Assembly: GCA_024220525.1 (NCBI GenBank)
Contig: JAMYWO010000128.1
Span: 1 to 64,000 of the forward strand
DNA from: Cochliopodium minus
Lineage: Eukaryota > Discosea > Himatismenida > Cochliopodiidae
DNA: 64,000 nucleotides
Reading direction: 5' to 3'
Position numbers and translations under genes: made by a program. Of the stretch, positions 57,301 to 64,000 are shown piece after piece. Positions within the stretch are counted from its first letter, which is position 1; the number at the start of each line of letters is the position of its first letter. A model generated the notes under the pieces. It saw only the letters and a program-made list of their open reading frames with translations. It was not told the origin of the DNA and searched no databases.

Positions 57301-58610
57301 ATGGATATCACAAGCGAATTTGGCGATGAAGAAGAAAAAGATCTCTATACACAATTGAAGGAACTTCAAAAACAACATAGATTCCTCGAAATTCAAGAAG
57401 AATATATCAAAGATGAACAAAGAAATTTAAAAAGAGAATTATTGAGAGCACAAGAAGAAGTCAAAAGAATCCAATCTGTTCCATTACTTATTGGACAATT
57501 TTCAGAAATGATTGATGAACATACCGGTATTGTGAGCTCAACTACTGGAAATAGTTATTATTCAAGAATATTATCAACCATCGATAGAGAACTCTTAAAA
57601 CCAAATGCATCAATTGCATTGCATAGACATTCTAATGCTTTGGTTGATGTATTACCTCCAGAATCTGACTCCTCTATTCAATTACTAACTTCTGATCAAA
57701 AACCAACAGAAACATATAGCATGATTGGAGGTTTAGATACCCAAAAACAAGAAATAAGAGAAGCAGTTGAACTCCCATTAACTCATCCTGATTTATACAG
57801 ACAAATTGGAATTGATCCTCCAAGGGGTGTATTATTATATGGTAATCATAAAAAAGGAATTTTCTATTTTTTCTTTTTCTAACACAATTGATCATATTTC
57901 AAATTTAAAGGACCTCCTGGTACAGGAAAAGTAAAAAAAAAATTATATTTCTTTTTATTCAAACAACTAAAAACTTTTCATAGACAATGTTGGCAAGAGC
58001 TGTTGCACATCATACAAGTGCCTCATATATTAGAGTTGTGGGATCAGAATTTGTTCAAAAATATCTTGGAGAAGGACCTAGAATGGTGAGAGATGTATTT
58101 AGACTTGCTCGTGAAAACTCTCCTTCAATTATTTTCATTGATGAAGTGGATGCAATTGCCACCAAACGTTTTGATGCACAAACTGGAGCAGATAGAGAAG
58201 TACAACGTATTTTATTGGAATTATTAAATCAAATGGATGGTTTCGATCAAACTACCAATGTCAAAGTTATCATGGCTACCAACAGAGCTGATACCATCGA
58301 TCCAGCTTTGTTGCGTCCTGGTAGATTGGATAGAAAAATTGAATTTCCTGCTCCAGATAGAAGACAAAAAAGATTAATTTTCCAAGTTATCACTTCCAAA
58401 ATGAATTTGAGTCCTGAAGTTGACCTTGAGGATTATATTTCTCGTCCTGACAAAGTTAGTGGTGCTCAAATTGCTTCTATTTGCCAAGAAGCTGGTATGC
58501 AAGCTGTCAGAAAAAACAGATATGTTATTTTGCCCAAAGATTTTGAAAAAGGATATAGAGCTAATGTCAATCCTTCTAATAATGAAGGTTATAACCAACT
58601 TTGGATTTAA
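57301..58610 (+). CDS. psmC4: 26S proteasome regulatory ATPase Rpt3 (PSMC4)
   Basis: Three exons: 57301-57841, 57911-57930 and 57984-58610, 395 residues. An N-terminal coiled coil ([20 protein letters not shown]) and OB domain with [19 protein letters not shown] and [18 protein letters not shown] are typical of Rpt3. The AAA domain has [17 protein letters not shown] (Walker A), [14 protein letters not shown] (Walker B) and [14 protein letters not shown]. The 20-base second exon encodes exactly the Walker A core PPGTGK. Rpt3 is one of six ATPases of the 19S base that unfold proteasome substrates. Confidence 0.95.
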
Positions 58611-58664
58611 AGAGAGTTGAATAATAAAATTATTTCTTTATTTTTGCTAATTTAATTGAACATT

Positions 58665-59063
58665 TTATTTTGAACACCAATTAATTTGTTTGCAGATATC
58701 ATTTTTACTTTTTCTTTGTTTGATTCCATTAATGATTTGAGGCAAATGATTTGTATATTCCTTACATTCTTTGTCATTCCCAGGGAATATAAAGCACTAT
58801 TGAAAATATAATGAAAAAAGAAACGATCAAAAAAAAAAAATTTTTTTACCATATCATTCAATTTCCTAAATGTATGATTAAATTTAATATTATTGATTCA
58901 AAGTGAAGATTTACGTTTTTAATTCACTTTGCCCAAGATTGGATAATCCAAATGCAACAATTGAATCAGTCAATTCAAGACATATATCACATTTCGAATT
59001 CATAAATTGTCCATAATACATTGAGAAGAAAGATAATACCAAAATTACAAAAATAATCTTCAT
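58665..59063 (-). CDS. small secreted saposin-like protein
   Basis: Three exons (59063-58915, 58865-58850, 58796-58665) encode 98 residues. A signal peptide KIIFVILVLSFFSMYYGQF is followed by one saposin B-type unit with six cysteines in the usual order: KCDIC, then MCFIFPGNDKEC, then ICKQINWC. The pattern matches saposin-like proteins of amoebae. Members bind lipids or permeabilise membranes of ingested bacteria; which applies here cannot be told from sequence. The middle exon is 16 bases and joins the first helix to the third cysteine. The start ATG follows 19 A residues. Confidence 0.8.
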
Positions 59064-59082
59064 TTTTTTTTTTTTTTTTTTT
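59064..59082 (-). promoter_or_regulatory. oligo(A) leader abutting the saposin-like start codon
   Basis: On the coding strand nineteen A residues precede ATG 59063, the longest of these leaders in the window. Confidence 0.6.
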
Positions 59083-59293
59083 ATTATGAATTTTTGTGGG
59101 GACAAAAGCTTATTGAAAATAGTCTCAAAAGGTTTGATCCCATTGTAAATTTAGAATCTATTGATTTGGAATCATGAGAAATGCTGTTCATAAATAAAAA
59201 AATAAAATATAAAAAAAAAAAACTAATTTATTTATTAATATAATGAGAATTAATATAGGTAAGTGATTTTATTTTGTTTAAAAATTTTTATAA

Positions 59294-61330
59294 ATGACTC
59301 ATCTGAAAATATTATTTGGAAATGTAGTGATTCTATTATTATTGAGTTTTATCATTGCTTCTTATGCATGGAATAAAGCAGATACCAATAAAGCAATAGA
59401 AACAATAAATTCAAAGCAACAAAATGAAGGATCATGGGAATCATTATATGAAACATATTCTGCTGTGCAAACACTTGATATGTTGGGGGCTAAAAATATA
59501 AATAAAAAAGATAATATATGCAAAGGATTAAATGATCAAATAAATAAAGTGACAAAAGCATCTGATATCTATTACGTTCTTGCAACATACAAAAAGTTGA
59601 AATGTGGTTCAGATGTTCCAACAAAATTGATTGATAATTTAAAAGTATTGCTTAAAAAGCCTGATGAATTAACCACTGAAGAACTCAGATATTTGGTTGG
59701 AAATATACCATTGATTGGGGGAGCAGAAAAATTGGCATCAAACACATTAGGAAAATTGATTGAAATAATAACAGATAGAATGGAAGATAAAGGAATCTTT
59801 AGATCTTTGAAAGATGTTGAAGATGCTAGTGTACTCAATGCTGGACATGCATTTAGAGCATTGGCTCAATTACACAGATTGAAGGTTGGAAATAAACAAC
59901 AAAACGAAATGTTGGAGACTTCTATTGATTCGCTTTCTGATCTCATCAAATTTGCGACCAAAGGAGCTGATGATACCATATATTTCACTGATAATAAAGA
60001 AGACAATATTGAAACAACATCTGTTGTAATTGAAGGAATCTTCACCATCTTGACAAGTGTCAAGAAATCCAAAGCAACCACATTTCTTCCAACCATCCAA
60101 GGATTTGCCAATTTTTTTGCATCTAGCAAGGCATCCACTGAAAAACCAAGCGAAATCTATCAAATAGTACGCTCTTTGCACACTCTTTCTCGTAACTCTT
60201 TACAAAGACCTGTCTCCATCTCTCTTCACAACTCCAGAATCTCCACTTCTGCTCCTGCTGAAGAAAGAACCCTCAGAGTTGATGTTTCCAACTCTCTTGG
60301 CGAACCCATCCCAGGAATCAAGGTCTACCTTGCAAAAGCAAAGGCAATCAAGAGTTCTGCCGTACTTGTCGAAAGACAATTAATGGATCTTCAAGATAAC
60401 ACCTTTTCCACTTATACCTTCAACTTATTTGCAGCAAAGCCTTTGCCAGGATCCTATATTCTTACTGTCCGTGTTGTTCCTGATAACAAAGAAAACCACT
60501 TTGAAGCAACATCTACCGACTTGACCATTTCCATAGTCACCTCTGTTTCTCTTACCGGTACTACTTTTACTGTTAGTGATACCAATTCCAGAGAACAAAA
60601 CTCTGCAAAGAAGACTGAATTGACCTATCCTAATAACTTGTCTGCAGGAAGCTTCAAAACAAACCAACACTTGTTTCTCTCCTTCAGAGTCAAAAACGAA
60701 AAGACACAAAAACCAATTGTTGTCTCTCAAACAGTCGTCAGAGTTGTCAATGAGGCTACTGGAAGAGAATTGAATATAATTGCATTCGCCAAAGGAACTC
60801 AATACAGCGCTCATTTTGACTTTTCTCAAAACTCTCAGTTCTGGGCTTTGGGTGGTCTTTTCCAAGCTCACTTGATTGTAGGAGATGCTCACATCGAAAG
60901 AGGAATCTACTGGAAGGTTGTTTCCTTTGAATTGCCTGCTGATCCTTCTAAAATTAAGCCTTCTGTTTGGGATCAAGAGCCAGTTATCAATCACATCTTC
61001 AGATTGCCAGAAAAGAGACCTCCTGCAGTTGTTTCTTTGGCTTTCACTGGTCTTGTTTTGGCACCTATTTTGTTGATCTTTGTCGGTTTGGGATTTACTG
61101 GATTCACTTTTGGTAAATTGCCTAGTTTGGGATACATCTATTATATTTTGTTTATTGCTGGTATTTGCTTGATTGCTTTTGTCATTGTCCTCTATTTTCT
61201 CGCTTTCAATATGTTTACCGCTCTCTATTATATTTCTGTTTTATTGGTTTTCACCATCATTGTTGGTCAAAAGGCTCTCAGAAGCAAAGCTCTTGCCTCC
61301 CTCGAAAGTGAAAAGCAAAAGATTGATTAA
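59294..61330 (+). CDS. rpn2: ribophorin II / RPN2 (Swp1) subunit of oligosaccharyltransferase
   Basis: One intronless ORF of 678 residues. The signal peptide is HLKILFGNVVILLLLSFIIA. The luminal region contains the ribophorin II pattern (SALHR-like repeats, DVEDASVLNAGHAFRALAQL, ERTLRVDVSNSLGEPI). The C-terminus has the signature FRLPEKRPPAVVSLAFTGLV followed by three to four membrane helices (LVLAPILLIFVGLGFTGF, YYILFIAGICLIAFVIVLYF, FTALYYISVLLVFTIIVG) and a short basic tail. It is part of the ER complex that transfers N-glycans. Start ATG 59294 is the first in frame and gives the signal peptide. Confidence 0.9.
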   Translation: MTHLKILFGNVVILLLLSFIIASYAWNKADTNKAIETINSKQQNEGSWESLYETYSAVQTLDMLGAKNINKKDNICKGLNDQINKVTKASDIYYVLATYKKLKCGSDVPTKLIDNLKVLLKKPDELTTEELRYLVGNIPLIGGAEKLASNTLGKLIEIITDRMEDKGIFRSLKDVEDASVLNAGHAFRALAQLHRLKVGNKQQNEMLETSIDSLSDLIKFATKGADDTIYFTDNKEDNIETTSVVIEGIFTILTSVKKSKATTFLPTIQGFANFFASSKASTEKPSEIYQIVRSLHTLSRNSLQRPVSISLHNSRISTSAPAEERTLRVDVSNSLGEPIPGIKVYLAKAKAIKSSAVLVERQLMDLQDNTFSTYTFNLFAAKPLPGSYILTVRVVPDNKENHFEATSTDLTISIVTSVSLTGTTFTVSDTNSREQNSAKKTELTYPNNLSAGSFKTNQHLFLSFRVKNEKTQKPIVVSQTVVRVVNEATGRELNIIAFAKGTQYSAHFDFSQNSQFWALGGLFQAHLIVGDAHIERGIYWKVVSFELPADPSKIKPSVWDQEPVINHIFRLPEKRPPAVVSLAFTGLVLAPILLIFVGLGFTGFTFGKLPSLGYIYYILFIAGICLIAFVIVLYFLAFNMFTALYYISVLLVFTIIVGQKALRSKALASLESEKQKID

Positions 61331-61553
61331 ATCAAAACTTTATATTAATTATAAATAAAAAAATAAATAATTATTAATTTTATTTCTTTTATGTTTTATC
61401 TCTTTTTCATATATATCTCCCACAATCATCCTTTTTTCAATAAATTTTAAATGCAATTTTTGTAAAGGGATGAATTTTTGAATGCGAAGCTTTCCAAAGA
61501 GGAAAAATAAATAAAAAAAAATTGTTTTCTTAAATATTTTTTATCAATAAGCA

Positions 61554-63777
61554 ATGACTCAAAGCATTGAAGCTGGTACTAGTTGGGTGATTCTTTTTTG
61601 TGCTTACCTTGGTTTTTTGATTGCCATCATCAATGGTAATTTGGAAGAACTTTATGAGAAATTCTTCATCAAGAAACCCGCCAAAGATAAGAAACATGAA
61701 GGTTACGCTCCATTGGTTAACGACTTTGAATATTTCTTCAGCAAGAGAATGTTTGGTAAAATCAGAGATTGTTGGGATAGGTAAAAAAAATATTTTTCTG
61801 ATTATTTGTGATTCCTTTTTAAAATATTGATCAAAATAATTCGCAAAATCCAAAAATATATTCGCTTTCTTGGTGAATTTTATAAAAGTAGAAATATATA
61901 TTTAGGTATTTTATTTTGATCAAAAGAATGATGAATCTATGATTCATAAAAGCTAATACAAAAGATTAATATCATTAGGATATCTCTTATAATGATCAAC
62001 TTTTTATTTCAAAAAAAAAAGGCCTATATCAAGCAACCCTGGAGCAGAAATCGATGTTTTATTGAGACAATCTCCAATGGAGATAGGATTCGACGGGCTC
62101 CTCTCATCCAAAAGACTAGAGCCAACAGGGCAAGTACACAGATCAACCAACTTGGGTAGCTACAACTATTTGGGGTTCGCAGACAAAAATGCATATTGTA
62201 GAGACTCTGTTTTGGAATGCTTGGACAACTTTGGAACAAGCATGTGCAGCACCCGTTCCGACTCTGGAAACTCTGCCCTACATTTAGAATTGGAGCAAGC
62301 TGTCTCAAAATTTCTTGGCAAGGAGGCTTCTGTCGTCTTTGGCATGGGATTTTCCACTAACTCTACTGTTTTGCCTGTTTTGGTCGGCAAAGGGGATTTG
62401 AGTACTTTTTTTTTTTAACGCGGACTTTTTTATTCAAATAATTTCTTTTTCATTTAATTTTTTAAATTATTTTTGTTTTAAACTTTTTCATTCCAAATTT
62501 CTTACTTTTGTATTTTTTGGTTTTTTTTCTTTTCTTACTTTTTTTTAAATAAATCAGTTATCAGTGATTCCCTCAACCACTCCTCGATTGTAACAGGATG
62601 CAGAACATCCGCTGCAAAGATCGCAACATTCAAACACAATGACGTCGAAGATTTGGAAAAAGTTATCAAGAACTCCATCATCAAGGGTCAACCTGGTACT
62701 GGGAGAGCTTGGAAGAAAATCCTCGTTGTTGTAGAGGGGATTTATTCCATGGAGGGTGACATTTGCAAATTGAAAGAAATCGTCCAAGTTGTCAAAAAAT
62801 ATAAATGTTATATCTATGTCGATGAAGCTCACTCTATTGGTATTTTCTCTCCTTTCAATTTTTTCATTTAAACCCATATTTTTCTTTTTTATTAATGTTT
62901 TTTTGATATTTTTATTTATTTATTATTAGATTTTGTTATCCTTTCTTTTTTCATCCAATTTTTAAAAATTAATTTCAAGATTTAAAATTTTTTTTTTGTA
63001 ACAGGAGCACTTGGAAAAAACGGGAAGGGAGTAAGTGAATTCACAGGAGTAGATCCAAAGGACATTGACATTTTGATGGGAACTTTCACAAAGTCTTTCG
63101 GTTCTGTGGGAGGGTACATCGCAGCAAACAAGGAAATCATTGATTACATCAAGAACACTTGCTTCGCTTTCAACTATGATACCAGTATCACTCCTCCTTG
63201 CATGGCTCAAATTATTTCTGCTTTTAAGATTCTTACTGGAGAGGATGGAACAGACTTGTAAACTTGTTTTTAATTTTTACATCTGTTTTTTTTTTACTTG
63301 AATTTTAACTTTTTATTCCAAAAAATTATTTTTTTTAATTTGTTTTTTTACAAATTTTTTTTTTGAATATAAAATAGGGGAAGAAAGAGATTGGACAAAT
63401 TAAGAGATAACAGTAATTTTTTTAGAAAAAAACTCAATCAATACGGTTTTCACGTCATCGGAGATGAGGACTCTCCTATCATCCCTGTCATGATCCAAGT
63501 TCCTGGAAACTTGGGTGCCTTCTCTCGTATGTGTCTCTATGAGCGTATTGCCGTTGTGGTGGTCGGCTTTCCTGCTACCCCTCTTTTGCAATCAAGAACA
63601 AGGTTTTAAAATTTTTTTTTATTTTTAAATTTTTTTTAAAATTTTTTAAATTTCTTTTTTTAAACTAGGTTTTGTATTTCTGCTGGTCACACTCTGGAAC
63701 AATTGGAACAGGCTGCCGAAAAAATAAATCGTATTGGTAAAGTCTTGAAAATTCAGATCAGACCTCCAACCATCTGA
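61554..63777 (+). CDS. sptB: serine palmitoyltransferase subunit 2 (LCB2/SPTLC2)
   Basis: Six exons (61554-61780, 62022-62401, 62558-62839, 63005-63257, 63378-63602, 63669-63777) give 491 residues. A membrane helix (SWVILFCAYLGFLIAII) is near the N-terminus. The alpha-oxoamine synthase fold follows: STNLGSYNYLGFAD, FGTSMCSTRSDSGNSALHLE, VVVEGIYSMEGDICKL and YVDEAHSIGALGKNGKGV. The PLP-binding lysine is in MGTFTKSFGSVGGY, the LCB2-specific motif. The end CISAGHTLEQLEQAAEKI is conserved. With LCB1 it makes 3-ketosphinganine, the first step of sphingolipid synthesis in the ER. Confidence 0.93.
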
Positions 63778-63870
63778 TTTGTTTTGCAAATTTGATAAAA
63801 TAATTAATTTAAAATAATTTAAAAGTAATTAAAACTTCTTTTGAAAAAAAATTTATTTAAATTCAAAAAC

Positions 63871-64000
63871 TTAGTCTTTTTTCAATCTCAAAGCATTGAT
63901 TACTAATCTCAATCCATCTTTGCTCCCATCTCGTCCAACGGAAAAAGAGAGATTGACGATGAGACCCTTTAAATCTTTCCTAATTACGATCATGGGTATG
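63871..64000 (-). CDS. 3' end of an unidentified gene (partial)
   Basis: On the minus strand an open frame enters from beyond the window and ends at the stop at 63873-63871. The visible tail reads IPMIVIRKDLKGLIVNLSFS then VGRDGSKDGLRLVINALRLK and KD. Codon use is coding-like and the gene converges on the serine palmitoyltransferase gene. Too little is visible to assign a family. Confidence 0.6.
   Translation of the reverse strand, partial: IPMIVIRKDLKGLIVNLSFSVGRDGSKDGLRLVINALRLKKD

Noticed and set aside
1-64000. Search for tRNA, rRNA, transposon ends, reverse transcriptase, capsid or integrase signatures
   Set aside because: None was seen by eye. Weakly structured AT-rich RNAs could be missed without a covariance-model scan.

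Overview
The window looks like a dictyostelid-type amoebozoan. It is very AT-rich. Its genes are cut by many short T-rich (coding-strand) introns, oligo(A) tracts sit directly before start codons, and Asn/Gln runs occur inside conserved proteins. It also holds families typical of these amoebae: Dicty_CTDC cysteine-rich matrix repeats, a dynamin A-like protein with a Q/N-rich insert, a soluble IRE1-like (Irl-type) kinase and a small saposin-like protein. Genes lie on both strands and each is its own unit; there are no operons. I saw no transposon, viral element, tRNA, rRNA or CRISPR array.

Region 1-5,610 is three short contigs separated by single N bases (1355, 4472, 5610), and they appear to be in the wrong order. 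A FOXRED2-like flavoprotein begins at 3205-4358 and continues, in phase, at 80-1216. A TPRA1-like seven-helix membrane protein (3066 down to 1485) continues, in phase, into a protein kinase (5459 down to 4889). The right end of the third contig repeats the first 30 bases of the second exactly. Read as contig 3, contig 2, contig 1, the block holds a divergent pair: a 7TM-kinase receptor and a FOXRED2-like enzyme. The end of an MTG1-like GTPase follows at 5912-6416.

Region 6.6-22.4 kb: a 12-exon conserved gene I cannot name; a Rho-family protein with several key GTPase residues changed; a 1,914-residue protein of TPR-like helices, coiled coil, poly-Asn and an IRE1/RNase L-type kinase-KEN end; an acyl-CoA-synthetase-fold protein without its catalytic motifs; a secreted beta-lactamase-like protein; and a TPR protein.

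Region 23-35.5 kb: an intronless 2,545-residue secreted protein of 19 six-cysteine modules followed by roughly sixty CTDC repeats. Next to it is a membrane-anchored protein with GLUG-like and CTDC segments, whose frame is interrupted twice. These look like a local extracellular-matrix pair.

Region 35.7-64 kb is mostly housekeeping: EBP2 (ribosome biogenesis), an EF-hand/coiled-coil protein, a Nab2/ZC3H14-like CCCH protein, a CRIP-like LIM protein, LSm1, a senataxin-like helicase, isobutyryl-CoA dehydrogenase, a compact NBR1-like autophagy receptor, dynamin, proteasome Rpt3, a small saposin-like protein, ribophorin II, serine palmitoyltransferase subunit 2 and the 3' end of an unidentified gene. 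Exon models were built by hand from GT..AG signals, reading phase and family similarity. For most genes I checked that exon lengths sum to whole codons.
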